From assembly GCF_023684385.1 (NCBI RefSeq), contig NZ_JAGSOJ010000002.1:682001-746000 (forward strand): a stretch of 64,000 nucleotides of DNA, read 5' to 3'. This document shows, one piece after another, positions 1-8,788 of this stretch; position 1 is the stretch's first letter; each line of letters begins with the position of its first letter. This DNA is from Oceanirhabdus seepicola. GTDB taxonomy: Bacteria > Bacillota > Clostridia > Clostridiales > Clostridiaceae. The notes under the pieces were generated by a model. It had not been told where the DNA came from. It ran no database searches and saw nothing but the letters and a program-made list of their open reading frames with translations. A program made the translations under genes and the position numbers.

Positions 1-426
1 ATGTTCTTCAATATAAGTTTAGAAACAGGTAAGACAGAGTTAATCCATTCGGTTATTGAGGGAGTGTGTTACCATTTAAGATGGCAATTGGAAGCTTCGG
101 AAGAGAAGGTAAAAACATCAAAAGTAATAAGGCTCGTTGGTGGAGGTGCTTTAGCTCCTTTAACATGTCAAATACTTTCAGATGTATTAAATCGTGAAAT
201 AGAAACAGTAGATAGTCCACAAAATATTGGTGCAGTAGGAGCAGTTGTAGTTATGGCTGTAGGATTAAATATTATTGAAGAAATAAAAGAAGCAAAAAAG
301 TTTATAAAAGTAAAAGAGCGTTATATTCCTAATAAAAATAATACTGTAATTTATGATAAATATTTTAAAGAGTTTAAATCATTATATAAAAACAATAAGA
401 AGTCTTTTAATGTTTTAAATAACTAA
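1..426 (+). CDS. FGGY-family carbohydrate kinase (xylulokinase-like), C-terminal part
   Basis: This is the last 141 codons of a gene that starts before the window. It matches the C-terminal lobe of FGGY sugar kinases, which phosphorylate pentoses, hexitols or glycerol in the cytoplasm. Seen: the segment IHSVIEGVCYHLRW, where the family has its 'ldR AvlEGvaf' helix, followed by VIRLVGGGALAPLTCQILSDVLN, the usual GGGA nucleotide-binding loop with the helix behind it, then the VDSPQNIGAVGAV stretch. A xylulokinase-type member is most likely, but the substrate cannot be read from this end of the protein. No neighbour on this side helps. The true start is not visible and the ATG at base 1 is probably internal. 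Confidence 0.8.
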   Translation: MFFNISLETGKTELIHSVIEGVCYHLRWQLEASEEKVKTSKVIRLVGGGALAPLTCQILSDVLNREIETVDSPQNIGAVGAVVVMAVGLNIIEEIKEAKKFIKVKERYIPNKNNTVIYDKYFKEFKSLYKNNKKSFNVLNN

Positions 427-500
427 TATATATAAACAAGTAAGTGGATTATTATATTTGTTATTGAAATAGAAACCTAAATATAGTAATATATAGTAGG

Positions 501-578
501 CCCAACTTAAGAAAAAAATGGATTTAATTCCATAAAAATGATGAATTAAATTTAAAAAATAAACACAAATAAGTTGGG
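501..578 (+). other. Inverted repeat enclosing a small hairpin before the giant gene
   Basis: CCCAACTTA at 501-509 pairs with TAAGTTGGG at 570-578, and a smaller hairpin (518-522 with 529-533) lies inside. It lies between the kinase stop and the giant gene. There is no U-tract, so it is not a plain terminator. It may be a leader structure or a repeat; no known riboswitch core was recognised. Confidence 0.4.
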
Positions 579-660
579 GATACTTTTTAATAATGAAATC
601 ATTAAAAATTTGATGGAATTATTGAAAAAATCAGAGTTAGATCAAGAGGAGAAGACATTT

Positions 661-3600
661 ATGAGAAGATTTAGGGGTATTACAATTTTTACTTTAATTA
701 TGTTTTTAATTTCTAATTTTTCGGTTTTTGCGGAAATGCCGAATAATACTGTGGTAATTGGAGATAAGGCATATGATTTAAATTATGTTAAGCGTGAAGA
801 GAATTATTCGGAAGTTCTTAAGACAATGCAAAAGAGTCCTGAGATTTTTGTTAAATCAGAAAGTGGACAATGGTATGAGAATAATACTACAAGTAAGATT
901 TCAAATGAGAGCATACCGAAAGTTACATACAAAGATGTTAATGGTAAACTTATTGATTACGATATAAATGATGGGGAGAAAATTGGAGAGCCATTAAGTA
1001 TAACAGAGAATAATAAAAAAATTTCAGGTGCTAAAATTAATGGAAATGTTTATATTACTGGTGATAATGTAACTATTCATAATTCAACAGTCAATGGGAT
1101 AATATACATCGATCCAGGAAAAGAAGGAAGCACTGATGTGAAAAACGTAACAGCTAAAGAAATAGTTATACTTTCAGGTGGAGAAAATAGTATACATTTA
1201 TATAATGTAACTGCAGACAAGCTAGAAGTTTCAAGTGATAGTAAAGTTAGAGTTGAATCTAAAGGTACAACTAAAGTCAATAATACTATTATTAAGACTT
1301 ATGCAATTATAGATTCTGTATCTGGATCTTTTGGAGAAATAAGAGTAAGTGTTGAGAATGATGGAAAAAAAGGTGAGCAGCAGAATGTTGAATTAAGAGG
1401 AACATTCACTGAAGCTGTAATAGTAGAAACTGGAGTAACTCTAAAGGCTGCTAAAGATGCTTCTGTAAAACAAATACAAATAGCACCAAAAAATAAAAAT
1501 GATAATATTAAATTACTTGGAGACTTTAAGAAAATTGAAGTAAACAAAGAAGCTAATATTGAGTTGGTAGAGGGTCAAGTAGATAAAATCATTACTAATG
1601 TTAAAACTAAATTGAATATAAGTAAGGAATCAAAAGTAAAGCAACTTGATAAAAAAGGAAACAAAGTAGAAACTAGTGGAGATGGAAAAAAGAATATAAC
1701 AAAAACAGACAAAGATAATTCAAAATCATCAAGTAGTAATAATAGTGGTAATAGTAGTCATGGTGGTGATAGAGATAATGATTGGAATGATAGACCAACA
1801 CCAGTTGTTAAAGTGAGTTCAGTTATTATTGATAAAAATGGTAATGAGATTATAATAAATCAAGGTGGTAGTAAACAATTTACAGCAAGGGTAAGATATA
1901 CTGATAATTCAACTAATAATGCAATGGTTTGGGAGTCAAGTGATACATCAATAGCAACTGTTGTTAATGGATTAGTTACAGTTGCCTCAGATAAAATTGG
2001 TAGTGCTATAATTAAGGCGAGTGCAACTAGAGGTGGAGTTACTAAAAGTGATCAAGTTGTTGTAACTATTAAATCAAATGGGAATAGTGGAATAATTAAG
2101 ACTAATAATGGAGTCGTTACTGATAATATTAGTGAGTACATATTAAGAGTAAATGGAGACCCAAAAGGTTCTCAAGAAAGTCCTATTGAGTTCTATTCTG
2201 ATGAATATATAGTTATAGAAAAGGATTTAATTATTGAAGCTGGGCAAGATGAATTCGTAAAGGTGAGAAATATTGGGGTTAAAGGTAATATAATTATAAG
2301 AGGAAAAGATGGGAATGGTGGATCTATAACTTTAGATAAAGTAAAGGTACAAAAGACTGCTGATGATGAATTTGGATTAAATTCAGGTAAAATAATTGTA
2401 AAAGAAGTAGCTACACATAGTTTGCATTTAGAAAATGGAGTAACAGCAGGACAATTACAGGTAACAGATGGTAATGGAGCAAGAATAGATGTTAAAGATG
2501 CATCTATAGGGGAAGTAAATATAGCATCTGAAAATGGTAATGAACAGATTGATTTACAAGTAGCTGATAAGGCTAAAATAGATGATTTATATGTTGAAAG
2601 CACTAATTTTAATATTGATAATATATCATCTAATAATAAGAAGCTAGCGGATATAATTAACTTTGTGGAAAGAGGAGAAAATGTTGATCTTTCACAAGTT
2701 AAAATTAGTAATAAAGAAACAACTTTGGATGATATTAGAAAAGAGGTTAATACAGCTGATAAAATTGTTGCTAAGCTTGATGAATTAAATAATTTATATG
2801 TGTCAAATAGTGGAGAAGAAGAGTATAATTCATGGATTGAAAATGGAAAAAGAATGAGAAGACTTATTGAAGATGCAGACGGTATTAAATATGATGATGG
2901 TGGCGAAGAAAAGACTTTTACACTGGGAAATGAATATAAAAACTATGAAGAGTGGGAAAAAATTCGCCTTGCAAATAGCATCAGATCTTATAGAAGAGAT
3001 TATTTTGGTGGAAAATTTGAAAACATGAGTGAGCTTCAATATGCATTTGAAAAAGCTGTTGATCAATTACCTGTTTTTATAGAATGTAGTAAGTATGATG
3101 CATGGAGTGGTAATACTGATGGAAGGACAGGAGTAATTTCTAATAATATTGAATTAGGAGCGGATATTACAGATATAGTTTTGAAAACGAAAGATGGTGA
3201 AACACCAAGTGAGGATTTTAAAGTAACATTGGGTAGAACATCTACTTGGATTTATGATGAGAGTAGCCATGAAAGATTGGAAATAGATGGAAGATATATT
3301 CAATGTTTTGAAGATAAAGTATATTTAATGCAGAAAAATGTATCTTCAAATGACATTGTAGAAGATATTTCCGTTTCTATTCAACAAGTAAATGGAAGAA
3401 ATGGATCAAATACAAATTTCCATATGGAAATCGAAAAAAATGATGTAGGGAATGACATTGTAGTTGATTATGCAAATATAGTTCTAGGTACTAATAAGGC
3501 AGTAATTGAAGTTAAAGCTAATAATGCAAATAAAGTCGATGTAATTGTAAAAGAGATTAATAGTGATGAAATCATATTTGAACAAAATGATAGAGTATTA

Positions 3601-6174
3601 ACTGAGGGAGTTACTAGTTTTGAAGTTTCTCAAAATATTCTATCTGATGGTGGAAAGTATATAATCGAAGTTGTTGCTAAGGATAATGAACAAGAATTGT
3701 CAAGCAAATATATTAAGAGATTTCAAGCTAAACTTGAAAAAGAGTATAAATTAACTAAAACAGCTTATAGCATAAATAATTTAAATATAAAAGATAAAGC
3801 TGAGGATATAAATGATTATAAATATGAAGAATGCAAGATAGTAAATAAGGAAGATGATAGTGATAACTATATTCTAGATGATAAACAGTGTATAGGAATA
3901 GTTAAAGTAACTGATCCAAAAGGGAATAAAGTAGTTAACAAAATTATGATTTCATCTTCTATAGGTGAGGGAAATAAATTTAAAAAGTTGGGTATTGCAA
4001 TACAAAATCCAGAAGGATCAGAAGAAGGAAAATATAATGTAGAACTTGCAGTATTTGATAAAAATTATCAACCAATAGTTGAACTTGGTAGTATATATGT
4101 GGATTATTCAAAAGATAGTACTGTTTCTGAATTCAATAGTATAGTAAAAAATAACTCATTAGATTTAACTGAATATAATAAGTTGTCTGTAGAAGATAAA
4201 GAGAAAGTTATAACTGCATTTATTAATTCTGAAGAGGGTAGAACACAAGAAAATTTAAATAAAGAAATAAATGAATTAAATAAAGAATTAGATGAATTAA
4301 GTCCACCAAGCTTTGAGTTTTATACAGCTTCACCAGGACAGAATAATGCTGAAATAAATTTAAAAGTAACGCTTAATAAAGAAGGTAAAGTATATTATAT
4401 AGTAGTAGGAGAAGGACAGCATGAACCTGAGGTGACAGAAGTAATAGCAGGAACGAATTATAAAAATGATAAAAACGAGGATGTTGTTGTAGTTGCTAAT
4501 GGAAAGATAGATAAAATACAAGCAAATATCAAAGTAGATGTTACAATATCCGGTTTACCTATTGATGTAGATAATTATGATATATATATTGTTGCTGAAG
4601 GTAATAATATATCACCAAATATTCAATCAAAGGTAACATCAATAACAGGTGTAGGAGTTAAGAAGGTAGAAAGTGGTGGTGACCAAACGCCAGCAGATAT
4701 TACAGCTTTAACAATTGCAGTAGATAATGCTGGAGCAATCACAGGAGATACAGCAACAGCAGAAGGAACACTGAAGTATGTATTAATATCTGCATCAAAA
4801 GCAACAGAAATAAATGGTTGGAATGTAGAAACAACAGACAGTGATGCAAATTCAGATTTAGGTGGAATACTTTCTAATACAAAACCAACAATTTCATCTG
4901 AAGATAATGGACAAATATTAGTAGTAGTTGAAATTAAAGAAGGTAAAGTTGTATCAGCTGGGGAATCAGCAGCAATCAATATAGCAGCAGATATTGCAGA
5001 TTTAACAATTGTAGTAGATAATACTGGAATAATCACATCAGATACAGCAACAGCAGAAGGAACACTGAAGTATGCATTAGTAAGTGCATCAAAAGCAACA
5101 GAAATAAATGGTTGGAATATAGAAACAACAGAAGCTAATGCGAATTTAGATTTAGGTGGAACACTTTCTGATACAAAACCAGTAATTACGAATACAGATA
5201 ATACAAAAATTTTAGTAGTAGCTGAAATTAAAGATGGTAAAGTTGTAGCAGCTGGGGAATCAGTAGCAATCAATGTATCAGCAGATATTGCAGATTTAAC
5301 AATTGCAGTAGATAATGCTGGAGTAATCACAGGAGATACAGCAACAGCAGAAGGAACACTGAAGTATGTATTAATATCTGCATCAAAAGCAACAGAAATA
5401 AATGGTTGGAATGTAGAAACAACAGACAGTGATGCAAATTCAGATTTAGGTGGAATACTTTCTAATACAAAACCAACAATTTCATCTGAAGATAATGGAC
5501 AAATATTAGTAGTAGTTGAAATTAAAGAAGGTAAAGTTGTATCAGCTGGGGAATCAGCAGCAATCAATATAGCAGCAGATATTGCAGATTTAACAATTGT
5601 AGTAGATAATACTGGAATAATCACATCAGATACAGCAACAGCAGAAGGAACACTGAAGTATGCATTAGTAAGTGCATCAAAAGCAACAGAAATAAATGGT
5701 TGGAATATAGAAACAACAGAAGCTAATGCGAATTTAGATTTAGGTGGAACACTTTCTGATACAAAACCAGTAATTACGAATACAGATAATACAAAAATTT
5801 TAGTAGTAGCTGAAATTAAAGATGGTAAAGTTGTAGCAGCAGGGGAATCAGTAGCAATCAATGTATCAGCAGATATTGCAGATTTAACAATTGCAGTAGA
5901 TAATGCTGGAGCAATCACAGGAGATACAGCAACAGCAGAAGGAACACTGAAGTATGTATTAATATCTGCATCAAAAGCAACAGAAATAAATGGTTGGAAT
6001 ATAGAAACAACAGACAGTGATGCAAATTCAGATTTAGGTGGAATACTTTCTAATACAAAACCAACAATTTCATCTGAAGATAATGGACAAATATTAGTAG
6101 TAGTTGAAATTAAAGATGGTAAGGTTGTTGCAGCTGGGGAATCATCAGCAATCAATGTAGCAGCAGAAGAGTAA
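661..6174 (+). CDS. Giant secreted surface protein with Ig-like domain and five C-terminal ~98-residue repeats
   Basis: The ATG at 661 is chosen because AGAGGAGA lies 9 bases upstream and because the protein then begins with a clean signal peptide (MRRF, hydrophobic core, FAE cleavage site). An in-frame TTG at 574 has no ribosome binding site. The protein has about 1837 residues. Order: signal peptide; an N-terminal domain (VVIGDKAYDLNY ... WYENN) shared with the secreted protein at 62706; beta-helix-like segments; a Ser/Asn-rich linker near 350-380; a Big_2-type Ig domain near 382-472; further beta-rich and helical segments; then five ~98-residue repeats from about residue 1344 to the end. 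No LPXTG or SLH anchor is visible. It is likely an extracellular or cell-wall-associated adhesin or matrix protein. Its function is not known. Confidence 0.85.
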   Translation: MRRFRGITIFTLIMFLISNFSVFAEMPNNTVVIGDKAYDLNYVKREENYSEVLKTMQKSPEIFVKSESGQWYENNTTSKISNESIPKVTYKDVNGKLIDYDINDGEKIGEPLSITENNKKISGAKINGNVYITGDNVTIHNSTVNGIIYIDPGKEGSTDVKNVTAKEIVILSGGENSIHLYNVTADKLEVSSDSKVRVESKGTTKVNNTIIKTYAIIDSVSGSFGEIRVSVENDGKKGEQQNVELRGTFTEAVIVETGVTLKAAKDASVKQIQIAPKNKNDNIKLLGDFKKIEVNKEANIELVEGQVDKIITNVKTKLNISKESKVKQLDKKGNKVETSGDGKKNITKTDKDNSKSSSSNNSGNSSHGGDRDNDWNDRPTPVVKVSSVIIDKNGNEIIINQGGSKQFTARVRYTDNSTNNAMVWESSDTSIATVVNGLVTVASDKIGSAIIKASATRGGVTKSDQVVVTIKSNGNSGIIKTNNGVVTDNISEYILRVNGDPKGSQESPIEFYSDEYIVIEKDLIIEAGQDEFVKVRNIGVKGNIIIRGKDGNGGSITLDKVKVQKTADDEFGLNSGKIIVKEVATHSLHLENGVTAGQLQVTDGNGARIDVKDASIGEVNIASENGNEQIDLQVADKAKIDDLYVESTNFNIDNISSNNKKLADIINFVERGENVDLSQVKISNKETTLDDIRKEVNTADKIVAKLDELNNLYVSNSGEEEYNSWIENGKRMRRLIEDADGIKYDDGGEEKTFTLGNEYKNYEEWEKIRLANSIRSYRRDYFGGKFENMSELQYAFEKAVDQLPVFIECSKYDAWSGNTDGRTGVISNNIELGADITDIVLKTKDGETPSEDFKVTLGRTSTWIYDESSHERLEIDGRYIQCFEDKVYLMQKNVSSNDIVEDISVSIQQVNGRNGSNTNFHMEIEKNDVGNDIVVDYANIVLGTNKAVIEVKANNANKVDVIVKEINSDEIIFEQNDRVLTEGVTSFEVSQNILSDGGKYIIEVVAKDNEQELSSKYIKRFQAKLEKEYKLTKTAYSINNLNIKDKAEDINDYKYEECKIVNKEDDSDNYILDDKQCIGIVKVTDPKGNKVVNKIMISSSIGEGNKFKKLGIAIQNPEGSEEGKYNVELAVFDKNYQPIVELGSIYVDYSKDSTVSEFNSIVKNNSLDLTEYNKLSVEDKEKVITAFINSEEGRTQENLNKEINELNKELDELSPPSFEFYTASPGQNNAEINLKVTLNKEGKVYYIVVGEGQHEPEVTEVIAGTNYKNDKNEDVVVVANGKIDKIQANIKVDVTISGLPIDVDNYDIYIVAEGNNISPNIQSKVTSITGVGVKKVESGGDQTPADITALTIAVDNAGAITGDTATAEGTLKYVLISASKATEINGWNVETTDSDANSDLGGILSNTKPTISSEDNGQILVVVEIKEGKVVSAGESAAINIAADIADLTIVVDNTGIITSDTATAEGTLKYALVSASKATEINGWNIETTEANANLDLGGTLSDTKPVITNTDNTKILVVAEIKDGKVVAAGESVAINVSADIADLTIAVDNAGVITGDTATAEGTLKYVLISASKATEINGWNVETTDSDANSDLGGILSNTKPTISSEDNGQILVVVEIKEGKVVSAGESAAINIAADIADLTIVVDNTGIITSDTATAEGTLKYALVSASKATEINGWNIETTEANANLDLGGTLSDTKPVITNTDNTKILVVAEIKDGKVVAAGESVAINVSADIADLTIAVDNAGAITGDTATAEGTLKYVLISASKATEINGWNIETTDSDANSDLGGILSNTKPTISSEDNGQILVVVEIKDGKVVAAGESSAINVAAEE
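4690..6171 (+). repeat. Five in-frame 294-297-bp tandem repeats arranged A-B-A-B-A'
   Basis: Repeat units begin at about 4690, 4987, 5281, 5575 and 5869. Units 1 and 3 are nearly identical in DNA, as are units 2 and 4, so the duplicated block is a ~588-bp A-B pair. Unit 5 is a variant of A with a different tail. Near-identity at synonymous positions implies recent duplication or gene conversion. Each unit encodes a beta-rich domain with the constant core KATEINGWN. Confidence 0.95.
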
Positions 6175-6242
6175 GGACAATATTTTTGGGTTTCGAAAAG
6201 ACCCTTAGGGGTTATGAACAAAGTGTCAACAAATTAATTAAA

Positions 6243-6268
6243 GAGAGGGAAGGAAAACCTTCCTTCTC
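6243..6268 (+). terminator. Stem-loop after the giant gene
   Basis: GAGAGGGAAGG pairs over 11 bp with CCTTCCTTCTC around an AAAA loop, about 70 bases after the stop codon. The bases after it are A-rich rather than a U-tract, so it may stabilise the 3' end or be a weak terminator. Confidence 0.5.
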
Positions 6269-6391
6269 AAATTAAAATAAATATATCTGAAAAAAGGTTG
6301 ATGGGTGCTAGCGTTAGTAGCTATTAGTTTTTTTATCTTTATTTAAAAATTGAAATGAAGAAAAGATAAAACATATAGTATATTTTTGAAT

Positions 6392-6438
6392 AGCCTAAGA
6401 AGGTAAAATAAATAATTTCTTAGGCTAGTTATTTTACC
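6392..6438. other. Two interleaved perfect 10-bp inverted repeats
   Basis: AGCCTAAGAA (6392-6401) pairs with TTCTTAGGCT (6417-6426), and GGTAAAATAA (6402-6411) pairs with TTATTTTACC (6429-6438). The order 1-2-1'-2' is that of a pseudoknot. With no first loop and only 2 nt in the last, both 10-bp stems probably cannot form together, so they may be alternative structures or paired protein-binding sites. It lies about 170 bp before a recombinase remnant. Confidence 0.6.
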
Positions 6439-6608
6439 CTTAACTTCACTTGCGTCTTAAAGAAGTAAGCGAAAATAAACAGCATGAAATTTCAGTAAAA
6501 TCAACGCATAGAGAGAAATAGGTTAATCCGAAACAAAAACTAAATGCTGACTAATAAGCATAAATTAAACATAGTCAGCCAAAGTGAAAGAAGAACAAAA
6601 GAGACTAT

Positions 6609-6890
6609 ATGCTCTTTGTAGTTGGAATAAATGTAGGGCTAAGAGCAGGTGATTTACTTTCACTATAGGTTAGAGATGTAATGAAAGGAGATAAAATAGC
6701 AGATAGTGTATTCATAAGAGGAGAGAAAACATGAAAATTAAGAGAATTTGTATTGAATGAAAGTGCTAGGGAAGCTATAAAGTTATACCTAAGCACTTTT
6801 TCTATTTTGGATGTAAATGACTATCTTTTCAAAAATACAAGGGGGAATGGTGTATTAGAAGTAGATAGCCTTAGAAAAAAATGAAAATAA
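6609..6890 (+). pseudogene. Remnant of a tyrosine recombinase (phage-type integrase)
   Basis: Read from ATG 6609 in one frame, the translation starts GINVGLRAGDLLSL at residues 6-19, then a stop (TAG 6666-6668), VRDVMKGDKIADSV, a second stop (TGA 6732-6734), then about 50 residues ending VLEVDSLRKK and a final stop. The GLRxGDLLSL-x-VRDV pattern is the start of the catalytic domain of tyrosine recombinases, with the first catalytic Arg in GLRAG. The N-terminal domain and the HxxR and Tyr motifs are missing. It is therefore a dead fragment, a trace of a lost integrative element. The rest of 6175-7204 holds only the stem-loops listed and no credible gene. Confidence 0.7.
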
Positions 6891-6905
6891 CACAAGGATA
6901 AACAG

Positions 6906-6958
6906 AACCCTAATTAATAGAACCACTAAATGGTCTATTAATTAGGGTTTTATTTTAT
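6906..6958 (+). terminator. Strong intrinsic terminator after the recombinase remnant
   Basis: AACCCTAATTAATAGA (6906-6921) pairs perfectly with 6934-6949, with three more pairs near the loop, followed by TTTTATTTTAT. Such a strong terminator behind a dead gene suggests it belonged to the lost gene or element. Confidence 0.8.
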
Positions 6959-7204
6959 ACCCATAAACTTAAGCATTTATAGTAAGAATTGAATAGTTAC
7001 ATAGATACTTACATTTACTTTTTATTTAAAAACAAATATAATTATAGAAAGAAAGAATGAAAATATTGAGGAATTGAGTCGAAAGCATATAAATACAATA
7101 AAGAAAATACGCGATTTTATACAAGGGACGCTAAAAATGTCGCAAGATAGAAGTTATTCATTATATAGATAATGTATTTAACAACACAGAATAGGGGTGA
7201 TGTT

Positions 7205-7897
7205 GTGATTGTTAATAGAAGAGAGATTAAGTACGTAATAAGTGAATATGATTATTTCAATTTTAATAATGTATTTAAAAATATCCTGATAGAAGATTCA
7301 AATAATAAAAATTTTGGATATAGTGTTAGAAGTTTGTATTTTGATTCTATAAATAATTGTGACTTCTATAGCAAAATGTATGGAGAAGAAGTTAGAAAAA
7401 AGATACGTCTTAGAATATATGATACTAATGCTGAAGTTGTTAAATTAGAAATAAAGAGAAAAATTAATGTGGATCAAATTAAAGAGACCACAGAGATAAC
7501 TCGAGAAGATGCAATTCGTTTAATTAATAAAGAGTATCAAGTGTTATTGAAATATAATAATAGTACTGCCCAAACAGCTTATAATATTATGACCTTAGGA
7601 CAGTATCAACCAGTTGTATTAATTGAGTACAACAGAAGAGCATATCTACACACTGAAAATAATATTAGAGTAACGTTAGATAGTGATATAAGAGCTAATG
7701 AAACAAACTTTGATTTATTTTCAAATGCAATACCAATGATACCAGTTTTTAATCATTATCATGCAATTTTAGAGGTAAAGTATGATGGAGAATTATTTTG
7801 CTGGATTACGCAGATTATGCAAAGTAAGGATGGGGTTAATCAATCCTTAAGTAAATATTGTACTTCAAGAAAATTTTTTGACAATTATTTATCTTAA
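7205..7897 (+). CDS. VTC-domain protein (polyphosphate polymerase-like)
   Basis: About 230 residues covering one VTC domain, the catalytic beta-tunnel fold of eukaryotic polyphosphate polymerase (Vtc4). Seen in order: RREIKYVIS at the N-terminus, SLYFDSINNCDFYSK, RKKIRLRIYD, VVKLEIKRK, VLIEYNRRAYL, VTLDSDIRA and ILEVKYDGEL. These supply the basic and acidic residues that line the tunnel in the family. GTG 7205 is preferred since GGGGTG lies 5 bases upstream; an ATG at 7172 is the alternative. No membrane segment is present. Genes of this family are often found beside DUF4956 and CotH genes, as here. Whether bacterial members make polyphosphate or act on another substrate in surface-polymer synthesis is not settled by the sequence. 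Confidence 0.85.
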   Translation: MIVNRREIKYVISEYDYFNFNNVFKNILIEDSNNKNFGYSVRSLYFDSINNCDFYSKMYGEEVRKKIRLRIYDTNAEVVKLEIKRKINVDQIKETTEITREDAIRLINKEYQVLLKYNNSTAQTAYNIMTLGQYQPVVLIEYNRRAYLHTENNIRVTLDSDIRANETNFDLFSNAIPMIPVFNHYHAILEVKYDGELFCWITQIMQSKDGVNQSLSKYCTSRKFFDNYLS

Positions 7898-7983
7898 TTT
7901 TATAGATTAAATTAATGAATATAGATTTCTTAATTTATTCAAGATATTACTTGGATAAATTAACTATTGAGCTGAGATATTTA

Positions 7984-8087
7984 TATAGAGATTCCAAGTG
8001 AAAACTAAATTTATACATACTCAAAACTCATAGAACCATTGCGATTTTGAGCATGTATAAATAAAGTTTAACTACGGATTCTCTATA
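7984..8087 (+). other. Long imperfect hairpin just before the DUF4956 ribosome binding site (hairpin family copy 1)
   Basis: TATAGAGA (7984-7991) pairs with TCTCTATA (8080-8087). Inside are pairs AAACT/AGTTT, ATTTATACA/TGTATAAAT and CTCAAAA/TTTTGAG, and at the tip a loop TAGAACCAT. The AGGAAGGAGA ribosome binding site starts 3 bases later. The apical half is close in sequence to the long arm of the Y-like RNA at 33305-33400, and related hairpins lie at 55679 and 56681. Confidence 0.6.
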
Positions 8088-8111
8088 GGTAGGAAGGAGA
8101 CTGAAAAATAT

Positions 8112-8780
8112 ATGAAAGAAACATTATATGATTATTTAATATCAAATAACAGTAGTATAAGTATATTTAAATCTATTGAAATTTTAGTTATTGCACTCTT
8201 TTTAAGCTTAATAATTTTCTCTACTTATAAAATTACATTTAGTGGAGTTATGTATAATAGAAAATTTAATATATCTTTAATAATGCTTACATTAGTTACA
8301 ACCATAGTAATGATTGTAATTGGAAGTAGTATTGCTCTATCTTTAGGGATGGTTGGTGCATTGTCTATTGTACGTTTTCGTACTGCAATAAAAGATCCTA
8401 GAGATACGGCATATATATTTTGGGCAATTGCTATTGGGCTGTGTGTAGGAACAACTAATTATATGATAGCTATAATTGGTTCAGGGTTCTTATGTGTAAC
8501 ATTAATATTACTTAGTATAGGTGGGTTTGGAAGAGAAGATAGATATATACTTATTATAAGAGGAATGAGAGTAAAAGAAGAGGAAATGATGAGGTGTGTA
8601 TTTAAGGCATTTAAAGGGAGTCAATTAAGAGCTAAAAATTCATCAAATGACAGCCTTGAATTGATTTATCAAATAAAAATTAAGAAAGACAAAGATAAGA
8701 ATATTTTAAAGAAGTTATACCGTATAGAAGGTGTTACAGCAGTTAATATTGTAGCTCAAAACGGAGAAACTATAGGGTAG
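8112..8780 (+). CDS. DUF4956 membrane protein
   Basis: 222 residues with about four membrane segments (two between residues 20 and 80, two between 90 and 140) and a soluble C-terminal tail of ~75 residues. The stretch MVGALSIVRFRTAIKDPRDT around residues 80-100 is the family signature of DUF4956, a membrane protein of unknown activity. The conserved Arg residues in VRFRTAIKDPRD face the membrane border and may bind an anionic ligand. The ribosome binding site AGGAAGGAGA ends 11 bases before the ATG. It sits between the VTC gene and cotH, the usual company of this family. The Gly-rich IVRFR core is intact and there is no sign of decay. Confidence 0.85.
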   Translation: MKETLYDYLISNNSSISIFKSIEILVIALFLSLIIFSTYKITFSGVMYNRKFNISLIMLTLVTTIVMIVIGSSIALSLGMVGALSIVRFRTAIKDPRDTAYIFWAIAIGLCVGTTNYMIAIIGSGFLCVTLILLSIGGFGREDRYILIIRGMRVKEEEMMRCVFKAFKGSQLRAKNSSNDSLELIYQIKIKKDKDKNILKKLYRIEGVTAVNIVAQNGETIG

Positions 8781-8788
8781 GTGTTAGC

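Noticed and set aside
4623..6221. A 532-residue reverse-strand open frame opposite the five repeats of the giant protein
   Set aside because: It mirrors the repeat and lacks a start site with a ribosome binding site. The forward frame has a signal peptide and continuous domains.
6402..6438. A true H-type pseudoknot with two 10-bp stems
   Set aside because: No first loop and two nucleotides in the last one are too short to span 10-bp helices, so the stems are more likely alternatives.
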